This document shows positions 1 to 8,153 of a stretch of 64,000 nucleotides of DNA, piece after piece; within the stretch, counting starts at the first letter, position 1; each line of letters begins with the position of its first letter. The translations under genes were made by a program, and so were the position numbers. Under the pieces are notes generated by a model that saw nothing but the letters and a program-made list of their open reading frames with translations, was not told where the DNA came from and did no database searches. Origin of the DNA: Chryseobacterium sp. LAM-KRS1. Its GTDB lineage: Bacteria > Bacteroidota > Bacteroidia > Flavobacteriales > Weeksellaceae. Location of the stretch: contig NZ_JAAOIZ010000003.1 in assembly GCF_013184525.1 (NCBI RefSeq), forward strand, positions 124,001-188,000, in the 5' to 3' direction.

Positions 1-76
1 CGCTGGCCTTGGAAACTCTTGTTCCTCCATAAAGAGCGGTTTGTCCTTTATCTCCTGTTTTTGTATAAATTTTCAT
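1..76 (-). CDS. Cob(I)yrinic acid a,c-diamide adenosyltransferase, N-terminal part
   Basis: Only the first 25 codons lie in the window; the gene runs off the left edge. The translation starts MKIYTKTGDKGQTALYGG and continues with TRVSKAS, the conserved N terminus of PduO-type ATP:corrinoid adenosyltransferases. This segment forms part of the ATP-binding site. The family transfers the adenosyl group of ATP to cob(I)alamin in the cytoplasm. Family assignment is firm from this motif; completeness cannot be judged here. Confidence 0.85.
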   Translation of the reverse strand, partial: MKIYTKTGDKGQTALYGGTRVSKAS

Positions 77-190
77 ACGACTAAATTACTTTTTTAAAAT
101 TAGCTTTACAATACTTACGGGTTTGTTTCTTATCTTGTTTTGTAATCCTGCTAATATAAAAATGACCGGTAAAAACCAGCCATCTTCAAA

Positions 191-775
191 TTATTTATCT
201 ACCTCAACATATTGCAACACTGTCTTGTTTTTAGAATTATAAATAATGGTACTTTTATTGGGAAACCGCTTTAATTTATAATACTCGATACCATTGACAT
301 TCTTTATATCTTCTAAAATGCTTTTATCAATTGTATTTTCAGGCAGGAACTTTTCAATAAAACTTATTTTATCTACGATGTTTTGTCCGTCTACCTTTCG
401 GGCTGCCTTATCGGACCGGGTTTCATCCGTTGTAGGTTGAGACTCCAGAAATGGAATGATATCTTTTTTGTCTGCTTTATACTTAAAAATATATCCTGTA
501 GTGCCATTTGGAAATACAAACTTTTTCCCGTTTTCATCAGATACAACAGCTTTCCCTGAACCAGGAAAAACCTGATTAAATTGAACATCTTCAGAATTTG
601 TCAGGGACTTGATGGACTCATTCACGGTCTTTTTCACCCTCTCTTCCACTGCCTGTTGGGTCCTTTGCTTTACTGTTTCGGTTGTTTCCTGTACAGTCTG
701 ATCTATTTTATCACTGATTTTATTACACGATAGTAGTGACAAAGCACTTGTAATTCCTAAAATTAGCTTCTTCAT
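191..775 (-). CDS. Predicted lipoprotein of unknown function
   Basis: The 194-residue protein starts with a type II signal peptide ending in LLSC, so Cys17 is the likely lipidated residue. Residues about 20-60 are rich in Q, T, E and K and are predicted to form a long amphipathic helix. The remaining 130 residues are a soluble domain that I do not recognise. It precedes the adenosyltransferase on the same strand by 114 bases, so co-transcription is possible but not shown. It probably sits at the periplasmic face of a membrane. No catalytic motif is visible. Confidence 0.75.
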   Translation of the reverse strand: MKKLILGITSALSLLSCNKISDKIDQTVQETTETVKQRTQQAVEERVKKTVNESIKSLTNSEDVQFNQVFPGSGKAVVSDENGKKFVFPNGTTGYIFKYKADKKDIIPFLESQPTTDETRSDKAARKVDGQNIVDKISFIEKFLPENTIDKSILEDIKNVNGIEYYKLKRFPNKSTIIYNSKNKTVLQYVEVDK

Positions 776-905
776 TTCTCTGAAATTATAAATAATACCC
801 GGTACATCTCTCTTTTAAACGTAAAAAACGCAATGATATTTTAGGAGAAAAAAATATTTTTAATGCCCCAAATCCTACTGACAAACTGTTGTCATAACGT
901 GCTCT

Positions 906-913
906 TATCTTTG
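906..913 (+). promoter_or_regulatory. -7 promoter element of the DinB-family gene
   Basis: TATCTTTG matches the Bacteroidetes -7 consensus TAnnTTTG and lies 31 bases before the ATG at 945. No well-spaced -33 TTG is seen; the nearest, at 889-891, is only 14 bases upstream of the element. Confidence 0.55.
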
Positions 914-944
914 TATCAACAATAACAAATTAAACAAAAATATT

Positions 945-1436
945 ATGGCAACTACAGCAACAGCAACAAAACAGTTTATGACATCAGACCAATTATTAGA
1001 GCACTGGCAAGGACACAGAAATCTGACCAGAAGAGTAATTGAAGCGTTTCCTGAAAAAGAATTATTCGAATTTTCTGTAGCAGGTATGAGACCATTTGCT
1101 AAACTGGCAGTTGAGCTTATCAGCATTGCAGGGCCGGCATTAAAGGGAATCAATGAAAAAAACATGGAGGCTTATAACGAAGAGGGATTTAACCCTAAAA
1201 CAAAAGAAGAAATACTGAAAAAATGGGACGAAGAAACAGAAGTAATCAACCATTATTTTAATCAGATTTCTGAAGAGCGTATGCAGGAAACGTTCAATCT
1301 GTTTGGCCAATATGAATTTCCGGTATATCAGAATATCCTATATTTTATCGACAATGAAATCCATCACCGTGGACAAGGTTATGTTTATCTAAGATCATTA
1401 GGAATTGAACCTCCGTTTTTCTGGGAGAGATTTTAA
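945..1436 (+). CDS. DinB family protein
   Basis: The 163-residue protein has the layout of the DinB/YfiT four-helix-bundle superfamily, whose members bind a divalent metal through three histidines. The C-terminal helix carries the characteristic NEIHHRGQGYVYLR segment with His140 and His141, and His20/His24 lie in the first helix. Many members act as thiol-dependent transferases (bacillithiol or mycothiol type) or are stress-induced; the substrate here is unknown. It is a single-gene unit with its own -7 element upstream and a hairpin terminator downstream. Confidence 0.85.
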   Translation: MATTATATKQFMTSDQLLEHWQGHRNLTRRVIEAFPEKELFEFSVAGMRPFAKLAVELISIAGPALKGINEKNMEAYNEEGFNPKTKEEILKKWDEETEVINHYFNQISEERMQETFNLFGQYEFPVYQNILYFIDNEIHHRGQGYVYLRSLGIEPPFFWERF

Positions 1437-1486
1437 TTCTGTTTAAAAATATTTTTCTTCTATCAAATTATTAATTTTAGTGAATG

Positions 1487-1517
1487 CAAAAGCTTTCAGA
1501 TTCTCTGAAAGCTTTTG
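1487..1517. terminator. Hairpin terminator between convergent genes
   Basis: Two 14-base arms (1487-1500 and 1504-1517) pair perfectly around a 3-base loop and are followed by a T-rich tract. It lies between the convergent DinB and Ntn-hydrolase genes and could stop transcription from both sides. Confidence 0.8.
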
Positions 1518-1521
1518 TTTT

Positions 1522-2622
1522 TTAACCCGGCAAAATATTTTTAAAGAAAGTAATAATGTTCTCTTTTAACTGGGCGAAGGCACTTGAGGCTCCAAATTCT
1601 TTATTATCATATCCTATAGGAAATCCCTTGGCAACATACTCATTATTTTTATTTAAAGTAAGCACCTCAAAATCATCATTTACTTTACCCAGCTTATCTG
1701 TATGAATATCCAAATATTTTATGGAGGCCTGTTTTGAAAAATCGAGTTGAGTAATATCAATTGTTTTAACTACTTTCTTAAGGTCGGACCGGAAATAAAG
1801 ATTCATCTTCTTGACATCAATAACGGTCTGCCATTCTCCCGCATATACAGAATTAAGAACATTCCAGGCATATTCTACAGGCTTTTTATCATACTTATAA
1901 CTATAAAGCATATAGTAAGCTTTACTATATCTGTCTTCCCATTTATTTTGCTGACCAAGATCAAATTTTTCATTGCCTCCTAAAAAATCAAACCTCTGAA
2001 CCCGTTCAACATCTTCCTTATACTGATTGTTGCATAGAAGCGGCATAGGCATATCCTTTCCTGTAAGCACCTTATACTTTCCATTTAGCAAAGCTATAGT
2101 TGCTGTATTTCCTTTAGCATCAGTAACGAAGAAGTGGCTTCCTCCGGCACTAGGCCACCAATCAATATTAGGGCCGCCATTTAAATGATCTATCACTTCC
2201 TGAACAGATTTATAATTATCCAACTGGTATTGAATCCATTGTGCCCAAAACATATTAGGCTGTGTGGGATTAAAAACTTTTGTGGTTTCCTCCAGAGAAA
2301 GTTCAACCAGAAAAAGACCTTTTTCATTTACACCGTAACAAGGGAAATCATAGCCTAGAAGATTAAAGGTTACAGAACCATATAATGATTGCCATTCCTT
2401 TTCAGCATTCAGATGTCGGGAGGTAAGATTTTCCCAGCTTATATTTCTTTTGGTAATCCCACGTTTATTGACGACGATCATCCCCGGCATTGTTTTCCAA
2501 TTCTCATTGAATCCGATTACACAATAATCATTACCCTTTAATAAAAATGCTGAGCAGGCGGAAGAAATCCCGTAATGAAGAAGAGCCAGGAGCAGCATAG
2601 AACGCATCAATATAAATTTCAT
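1522..2622 (-). CDS. Linear amide C-N hydrolase, choloylglycine hydrolase-like (Ntn family)
   Basis: The 366-residue protein begins with a hydrophobic signal peptide ending ISSA, followed directly by Cys23 in the context CSAFLL. In the choloylglycine/penicillin-V acylase family the new N-terminal Cys is the nucleophile, so export and processing would expose it here. Following conserved features include GFNENW (residues about 38-43) and the YGVNEKGLF segment. Substrates in the family are bile-salt, penicillin or other linear amides; none can be chosen from sequence. It lies 14 bases downstream of a WYL regulator, suggesting one operon. Confidence 0.8.
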   Translation of the reverse strand: MKFILMRSMLLLALLHYGISSACSAFLLKGNDYCVIGFNENWKTMPGMIVVNKRGITKRNISWENLTSRHLNAEKEWQSLYGSVTFNLLGYDFPCYGVNEKGLFLVELSLEETTKVFNPTQPNMFWAQWIQYQLDNYKSVQEVIDHLNGGPNIDWWPSAGGSHFFVTDAKGNTATIALLNGKYKVLTGKDMPMPLLCNNQYKEDVERVQRFDFLGGNEKFDLGQQNKWEDRYSKAYYMLYSYKYDKKPVEYAWNVLNSVYAGEWQTVIDVKKMNLYFRSDLKKVVKTIDITQLDFSKQASIKYLDIHTDKLGKVNDDFEVLTLNKNNEYVAKGFPIGYDNKEFGASSAFAQLKENIITFFKNILPG

Positions 2623-2636
2623 AATTAATCAGTTGG

Positions 2637-3590
2637 TTATTGTAATTTCGTCGAAATATTCGTGATCAGCTCACCAATTTTTGTTTTGAGTGTTTCTGGT
2701 TCCAAAACTACAGCGTAATCCGCAAATGTAATCAGCCATCTTGGAAATCCCTCTTTGATCCACTCCGTTTCAAAGGTCATCACAACTCCTTCATCGGTTT
2801 CAGTTTCGTCTATTAAACCATAGTATCTTTTAGAATTAACGAGATGTCCCATTATTTTCTTATCTACCAGCAATTTTACTTTGGTAACATCATTACCGGA
2901 ATTTTTCCTATAATCATTAATTCCACCATACTCTTTTGAAAAAGGAATACTGGTTTTGGAAACCTGAAGAATCCGGTCTACCCTGAATTGTCTGAAATCC
3001 TGTCTTAACGTACAAAAAGCCATAATGTACCAATAATTAAATTCAAAAAATAAACCTACCGCTTCTATAATCCGGTTAGATACTTTTGAATCCATACTTC
3101 TGTATTCTATGGACAGTTGCATTTTTTCTGCAATACTTTCAAGGATCAGGGGGATCACATTTTTAACAGAATCCTTTGATTGAGCATGGTAATTAAAAAC
3201 ATCAACCTGCTTTTCTACTGTCTGTATTAAATTTTTATCGGAATGCCTCAGCACTGAACGCACTTTTTCCATAGCCGTCCGGTAATGAGAGCCCAAACTC
3301 TCGTGAGAAAACTTTTGCATCAGCTTTTCGGCTGTAATAAAGCTCAAAACTTCTTCTTTTGTAAACATGACAGGAGGAAGTTTATATCCGTCCATTAAGG
3401 AATATCCGCTACCCGCTTCTCCGACAATCGGAATCCCCGCATTTTCAAGTGTTTTTACATCCCGATAGATCGTTCTGATGCTTACTTCGAACTTTTCTGC
3501 CAGATCCTGAGCCCTTACCAAAGGTTTGGATTGCAGTTGAGTAAGAATTGCTGTTACCCTGTCAAGCTTTTTAAGATAATGGTCATTCAT
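2637..3590 (-). CDS. HTH and WYL domain transcriptional regulator (YafY type)
   Basis: The 317-residue protein has an N-terminal DeoR-like winged helix (residues about 10-60, with SIRTIYRDVKTLENAGIPI as the recognition region) and a C-terminal WYL domain (about 150-235, including NYWYIMAFC). WYL domains sense small ligands or nucleic acids. The first 80 residues are typical of the YafY group. It precedes the Ntn hydrolase by 14 bases on the same strand and may control it. The ligand is unknown. Confidence 0.9.
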   Translation of the reverse strand: MNDHYLKKLDRVTAILTQLQSKPLVRAQDLAEKFEVSIRTIYRDVKTLENAGIPIVGEAGSGYSLMDGYKLPPVMFTKEEVLSFITAEKLMQKFSHESLGSHYRTAMEKVRSVLRHSDKNLIQTVEKQVDVFNYHAQSKDSVKNVIPLILESIAEKMQLSIEYRSMDSKVSNRIIEAVGLFFEFNYWYIMAFCTLRQDFRQFRVDRILQVSKTSIPFSKEYGGINDYRKNSGNDVTKVKLLVDKKIMGHLVNSKRYYGLIDETETDEGVVMTFETEWIKEGFPRWLITFADYAVVLEPETLKTKIGELITNISTKLQ

Positions 3591-3689
3591 TTTATCCGGT
3601 CACTCTAAACTTTTATACAATAATTTCAGATATAGTAAACCAACAATTTTAGCTATATTTAGATATCCAAGAATCACATATTACTACTA

Positions 3690-4258
3690 ATGAGCTACAC
3701 CAATTTCATCCAGACTATTGAAAGGATTTCGATCCTGAACAGGCTGTCATTGATGAACTGATTTCAAAGTTAGAATTAAAAAATTACAGAAAAGGAGATT
3801 TTTTATTAAAATCTGATGAAACCTGTAAACATTTTTATTTCCTGCAAAAAGGACTGGTAAAATTGTTCTTTGATAATGGGGATAAAGATTTTATCATGAC
3901 TTTTTTTGCTGAAAATTCTTTTTTTACGGAATTGAGCGGATTTCTTACCGGTAAACCATCCAAATATATGTTTGTAGCACTAGAGCCTGTGGAAGTATAC
4001 TCCATTCGCAAATCTGTTGTCGACGACTTATGTAAAAAATACCATTCTGCAGAAACCCTTTTCAGTAAGCTATATTCAAAAGCACCTGTTAACATGATGG
4101 GTAGAATAAGTGAAATGCTGGAAGATGATGGCAAGAGGAGATATCATAATTTTCTGAAACAAAAGCCGGAACTTATCCAGCGTATCAGCCTGGGAGACCT
4201 TGCGGACTATATTGGCATTACCCAGGTTTCACTAAGCAGGATCCGTGCGCAAAAATGA
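3690..4258 (+). pseudogene. Crp/Fnr family regulator, frameshifted near residue 13
   Basis: From ATG 3690 the frame reads MSYTNFIQTIERI and then stops at 3761. The downstream frame, open after the stop at 3719-3721, reads FDPEQAVIDELISKLELK and continues into a complete cyclic-nucleotide-binding domain and a C-terminal HTH (ISLGDLADYIGITQVSLSRI) to 4258. Adding one T to the run at 3727-3729 joins the two parts into a protein of about 189 residues, the normal family length. It is therefore either a recent one-base deletion or a sequencing error. A start at the TTG at 3863 would give a 131-residue fragment lacking half of the sensor domain. The gene precedes an AhpD-like gene, its likely target. 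Confidence 0.75.
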
Positions 4259-4298
4259 TTTTTTATCATTTGTAAAAAAATCTGAATTAATTGCAATC

Positions 4299-4306
4299 TA
4301 CATTTG
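4299..4306 (+). promoter_or_regulatory. -7 promoter element of the AhpD-like gene
   Basis: TACATTTG matches TAnnTTTG and lies 29 bases before ATG 4336, giving a short leader. No -33 TTG is visible at the usual spacing. Confidence 0.6.
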
Positions 4307-4335
4307 TCACATAATTAATCAAAAAAAACAAAATT

Positions 4336-4797
4336 ATGTCACAAAGAATCAACGCATTTGCTATGGGAAATAAATCTGTAAATGCACTTCACACCATGGG
4401 ATATCATGTAGAAAACTCATCTCTTGACAATGCCTTTCTGGAACTTCTTTATTTTCGTGTTTCACAGATGAATGGCTGTGCTTTTTGCCTGGATATGCAT
4501 TCGAAACAATTAAGGGCAAAGGGTGAAACCGAGCAGCGAATATTTTTGGTAAGTGCCTGGAGAGAATGCCCATTCTACACAGAAAAGGAAAAGGCAGGTT
4601 TCTTATGGGCGGAAAAACTTACCGGACTGAACGGAAAAGAAATTGCGGATGACCTATACCAGGAAGTAAGCAACCATTTTTCTGAAACAGAAATGGTGGA
4701 TCTTACCATGGCTATTATCGCGATCAACAGCTACAATAGGATAAATATTGCCTTCGGAGCTGAAGTAGGCACTTATCAGGTTCCTCAAAAGAACTAA
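4336..4797 (+). CDS. Carboxymuconolactone decarboxylase family protein (AhpD-like)
   Basis: The 153-residue protein has the AhpD-like active site CAFC (Cys48 and Cys51) followed by His55 in CAFCLDMHSKQLR. In this family the CxxC pair and the nearby His act as a peroxidase-linked thiol redox centre. The length and helical pattern fit a single CMD domain. It lies directly behind the Crp/Fnr-like regulator, a common arrangement for redox-responsive pairs in flavobacteria. The physiological electron partner is not shown. Confidence 0.9.
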   Translation: MSQRINAFAMGNKSVNALHTMGYHVENSSLDNAFLELLYFRVSQMNGCAFCLDMHSKQLRAKGETEQRIFLVSAWRECPFYTEKEKAGFLWAEKLTGLNGKEIADDLYQEVSNHFSETEMVDLTMAIIAINSYNRINIAFGAEVGTYQVPQKN

Positions 4798-4817
4798 AAA
4801 ACTTTTACATTAATTGA

Positions 4818-4848
4818 ATGAAGCCTGTATTTCTTTTACAGGTTTCAT
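4818..4848. terminator. Hairpin terminator between convergent genes
   Basis: Arms 4818-4829 and 4837-4848 pair with one G-T pair around a 7-base loop and are followed by a run of T. It ends the AhpD-like transcript and faces the end of the ABC exporter gene. Confidence 0.75.
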
Positions 4849-4865
4849 TTTTTATCATATTCATC

Positions 4866-6668
4866 CTATTTAAAGGAATTCATCAATTTATCAAGATTCA
4901 GACTTCTGGCAGATGCTTCAAAAATTTCACGGTAAGTCCCGTTTTCCTGAACCAGTTCATTGTGCGTTCCACTTTCAACCACTCTTCCCTTTTTCATAAC
5001 ATAGATTTTATCAGAATCCAGAATCTGAGACAAAGAATGTGAAATAATGATTACTGTTCTTCCTTCTTTAATGGCATCTAAAGAGTTTTTGATCTGTTCG
5101 GTTGCAATAGCATCCAGGCTTGCAGTAGGCTCATCGAGAAAAATAATTGGCGGATTCTTCAGGAATAATCTCGCAATGGCAATTCTTTGTTGTTGTCCCC
5201 CTGAAAGCTGGGTAGCATCGTGGTTATACTGATCCGGTAGATCCTGGATCTGTTCATGGAGGTATGCTTTTTTTGCAGCTTCCCGGATTTCATCAAAACT
5301 GGCATTCATATTTCCATACCGGATATTATCTTCTATACTTCCCTGAAAAATATGATTTCTTTGAAGTACAAGACCTATATCATTTCTTAAAAATGTGTTA
5401 TCAAAATCATTTAAATTGACATTATCAAGTAGAATATCTCCTGAATCCGGAAGGTAAAATTTACACAAAAGATTGATAATTGTGGATTTACCGGCACCAC
5501 TTAATCCCACCAAAGCCGTTGTTTTTCCATTTTCAATTTTCATAGAAACATCATGCAAAGCTTTCGTTCCGTTTGGATAGGTAAAGTCTATATTTTTAAG
5601 TTCAAATGTTCCCTTAATTTCCCTTTCTACAAATGTCCCGTTTGGTTCTTTTTCATCGTCAGCATTTAAAATATCAAAGTAACCTTCAGCATAAATCATT
5701 GCATCATTCATATCATCATAAATACGGTGAAGCTGGCGTATCGGGGATGAAACATTATTGAAGAGCATAATATGAAGCATAATTGCACCAATTGTCATCT
5801 GCTGGTCCAGAACAAGATAAACGGTGAGCAAAATGATGAGTACAACCCCAAACTGTTCTATAAAAGTCTTAAGCCCGTCATAAATAAAATTTGTTTTTCT
5901 GGTGAACATCTGGCTCTCCATTAATTGCATCTGAAGATCATACTGCTTTTTACCCTCGAATTTTTCACGGACAAAACTTTTAATCACCATAATCGAATTG
6001 ATCAGGTTCAGAAGGCCCGAAGTCTTTTGCTCACGCTGGTTTCTCAGCTGCCTGCGAACCCCACCCAGCTTTTTAGCCTGTAATGAACTTATATAAAAAT
6101 AAATAGGAACAATTATGGTGGATACCATGCCAACATATACATTTTGCATATACATGATGATCAAAGCAATGATCGCATTGGAAAAGAGAGGCAAAATATC
6201 TATGAAAAAATTCTGAACAAGCTTGGTGAGACTTTCAATCCCACGATCGATCCTGATCTGCAGTTTTCCTGATTCGTGGTTTTCATCATTAAAATATGCA
6301 ACCCGGTACGTCAGTATTTTATCAATAGCTGACTGAGCCAGAACAGAACTTACATTGATCCGGATCTTTTCCCCATAGAATTTCTGTCCGAAATTGATAA
6401 AAATATTCAACAGTTCTTTTCCCAGTAATATTATGGAAATCACTACCAACACATGAATTCCTTCCGACATAGGATGTGGAAGATGTGTTAGTAGGGTTAC
6501 CTCGTCAACAGTATACTTCAAAACCAAAGGATTGACCTGGGCTGCAAGAGCTCCTAAAAACGTCAGGAATAAAGTTCCGTAAATCATCAAACGATAAGGC
6601 CTGATAAATGGAATAAGCTGTTTATATATTCCAAATAAAGTAACTGTTCTATTAAAAGGTTTCGCCAT
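4866..6668 (-). CDS. ABC transporter ATP-binding protein/permease (ABCB type)
   Basis: The 600-residue half-transporter has an N-terminal six-helix ABC membrane domain (about 20-330) and a C-terminal nucleotide-binding domain. Visible motifs are Walker A GLSGAGKST (388-396), the signature LSGGQ (488-492), Walker B IIFLDEP (508-514) and an H-loop ISHS near 545. It should act as a homodimer exporting a lipid, peptide or drug across the inner membrane. No partner gene lies beside it, so the substrate is open. Confidence 0.93.
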   Translation of the reverse strand: MAKPFNRTVTLFGIYKQLIPFIRPYRLMIYGTLFLTFLGALAAQVNPLVLKYTVDEVTLLTHLPHPMSEGIHVLVVISIILLGKELLNIFINFGQKFYGEKIRINVSSVLAQSAIDKILTYRVAYFNDENHESGKLQIRIDRGIESLTKLVQNFFIDILPLFSNAIIALIIMYMQNVYVGMVSTIIVPIYFYISSLQAKKLGGVRRQLRNQREQKTSGLLNLINSIMVIKSFVREKFEGKKQYDLQMQLMESQMFTRKTNFIYDGLKTFIEQFGVVLIILLTVYLVLDQQMTIGAIMLHIMLFNNVSSPIRQLHRIYDDMNDAMIYAEGYFDILNADDEKEPNGTFVEREIKGTFELKNIDFTYPNGTKALHDVSMKIENGKTTALVGLSGAGKSTIINLLCKFYLPDSGDILLDNVNLNDFDNTFLRNDIGLVLQRNHIFQGSIEDNIRYGNMNASFDEIREAAKKAYLHEQIQDLPDQYNHDATQLSGGQQQRIAIARLFLKNPPIIFLDEPTASLDAIATEQIKNSLDAIKEGRTVIIISHSLSQILDSDKIYVMKKGRVVESGTHNELVQENGTYREIFEASARSLNLDKLMNSFK

Positions 6669-6767
6669 TATTATAAGATCTTTAGTAAAATTAAAGCTTT
6701 TTTAAAACAATCTATAAAAAAAGCCAGCATAAAAGCCGGCTCATTCTTTTGCTATAAAAATTTCTCT

Positions 6768-7847
6768 TTAATATCGGGTTTTCAAAACGATCTTTCCTAG
6801 TTCTAAAAGCTCATCCTGCTGGGTAAAGTGAACACGCCCTTTCTTCGAAAATACTTCCCATGCGATCATGGAAACAATATCATCAACAACTCCCTGTTCT
6901 TTAGAATCGTCAACGTACTCAAATGTACGTTCATTAATCATTTTTACCGGCTGTTCATAATCCTGATGTACGATCAGCAGATCACCCCTTCCGTCCAAAG
7001 CGGCCTGGTAAATTTCCTGAAGATCCGTAAGAACCGTTCCATGAGACACCGCCTCTTTAACTTCCTCAATAGCCAATGCACGACTTTCTTTTTGTTTAGC
7101 CTTAATAATTTCATAAGCCTGCTCTACAATGTGATGCTCATCAGCAGATACATAATTTTTATTATCATGCCCAATATAGATCTTAGGAATATCAGCAACT
7201 TCAAGAAGTTTACTATAATTATCTGCAGTACTAATAACAACTACGTTTAAATTTGATTTTTTGTAAATTTCAACAATGGATTTATCAACCCTGTTAAAAT
7301 ATTCTTTGATCTGATTATCTACCTGTTTGGAATCGCTTCTCACATCTGAATGGGTAATATAAAAGGGATTTTGGGGAAATGGAAACCCTTCCTCTCGGAC
7401 TTCCCCGACAATAGAATCATTTAATGCTTCGTACAGCTTGGTACCGCTTTGCGTTAAAACTAAGATGAGATATTCCTGAGCTCTTACTGCAGCCTTGATC
7501 AGAGGCCTTACAGCAAACTTCTCCTCCACTTCTGTTACATTTCCTCTTGAAGCCCATGTAGATTTTATAATTTCTTCTGTGTCGTTCGACAAAAAAATAT
7601 GCAAACTATCCAGATTGTACTGATGGTCAATTTTCCCTGCAATATGATCCAGCTTTTCCAAAACTCCTGCGGCAGGTCTTTTTCCGTACTCATCAATAAC
7701 ACGGTTTTCTGCTTCTTTGATGAGGTTTTTTAAAATGATTTCGTCTTGTTGGTTTTCAGGAAATGTTCTGTGGGTATTTAATGAAATACTTACACAAGGT
7801 TCATTTCTTTCATTGGCTAGTTTTTGTAATTTTTCTTGTAATGACAT
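6768..7847 (-). CDS. baeRF-family protein (bacterial release-factor-like)
   Basis: The 359-residue cytoplasmic protein resembles the bacterial archaeo-eukaryotic release factor (baeRF) family. That family shares the eRF1/Pelota/L7Ae-like fold and has been proposed, from comparative genomics, to act on stalled or modified ribosomes. Supporting segments are the N-terminal PCVSISLNTHRTFPE and the C-terminal SMIAWEVFSKKGRVHFT. It has no signal peptide or membrane segment. It is divergent from hmp and separated from it by about 300 bases. Function is inferred from family only. Confidence 0.65.
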   Translation of the reverse strand: MSLQEKLQKLANERNEPCVSISLNTHRTFPENQQDEIILKNLIKEAENRVIDEYGKRPAAGVLEKLDHIAGKIDHQYNLDSLHIFLSNDTEEIIKSTWASRGNVTEVEEKFAVRPLIKAAVRAQEYLILVLTQSGTKLYEALNDSIVGEVREEGFPFPQNPFYITHSDVRSDSKQVDNQIKEYFNRVDKSIVEIYKKSNLNVVVISTADNYSKLLEVADIPKIYIGHDNKNYVSADEHHIVEQAYEIIKAKQKESRALAIEEVKEAVSHGTVLTDLQEIYQAALDGRGDLLIVHQDYEQPVKMINERTFEYVDDSKEQGVVDDIVSMIAWEVFSKKGRVHFTQQDELLELGKIVLKTRY

Positions 7848-8080
7848 ATTTGTATTTTTTATTAATAATGAAATTTAATGATTTATTTTATCATTTTAAC
7901 ACAATTAAATACAAAAACCAGGCCTTTAAAACAATTTAAAAGCGCTTTTTATATAAAATACGAAAAATATAAATTTAAAATTTATTCTATATTAAAAATT
8001 AGCTATCATTCTTTCTTGGAGAGTAATAATGTACTTTAAAAAATTTACACCCTTTCTCCTAGGTATGTAAAATATCATAT

Positions 8081-8113
8081 TTTAATTGTTATATTTAAAA
8101 TATAACAATTAAA
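8081..8113. promoter_or_regulatory. Perfect 33-bp palindrome, candidate NsrR operator
   Basis: Arms TTTAATTGTTATATTT (8081-8096) and its exact reverse complement (8098-8113) flank one central A. The central part ATTTAAAAT resembles the core of known NsrR sites. The palindrome ends 9 bases before the -7 element of hmp, so a bound repressor would cover the -33 region. The NsrR-type gene lies in the same operon. Confidence 0.7.
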
Positions 8114-8122
8114 TATTTATAG

Positions 8123-8130
8123 TACATTTG
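8123..8130 (+). promoter_or_regulatory. -7 promoter element of hmp-nsrR
   Basis: TACATTTG matches the Bacteroidetes consensus TAnnTTTG and lies 23 bases before ATG 8154. It stands directly downstream of the palindrome at 8081-8113. Confidence 0.65.
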
Positions 8131-8153
8131 TTTTATCATTAAAAAACGACAAG

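Larger units (their letters stand above)
7848..8153. other. Intergenic region between baeRF gene and hmp
   Basis: This very A+T-rich stretch of about 300 bases separates two divergent genes. It holds the perfect palindrome at 8081-8113 and the -7 element at 8123-8130, both next to hmp. No open reading frame or RNA gene was recognised in the part nearer the baeRF gene. Confidence 0.6.

Noticed and set aside
6828..7250. Plus-strand open frame of 140 codons inside the baeRF gene
   Set aside because: It is wholly within a well-formed gene on the other strand, has no family features and no promoter or start context.
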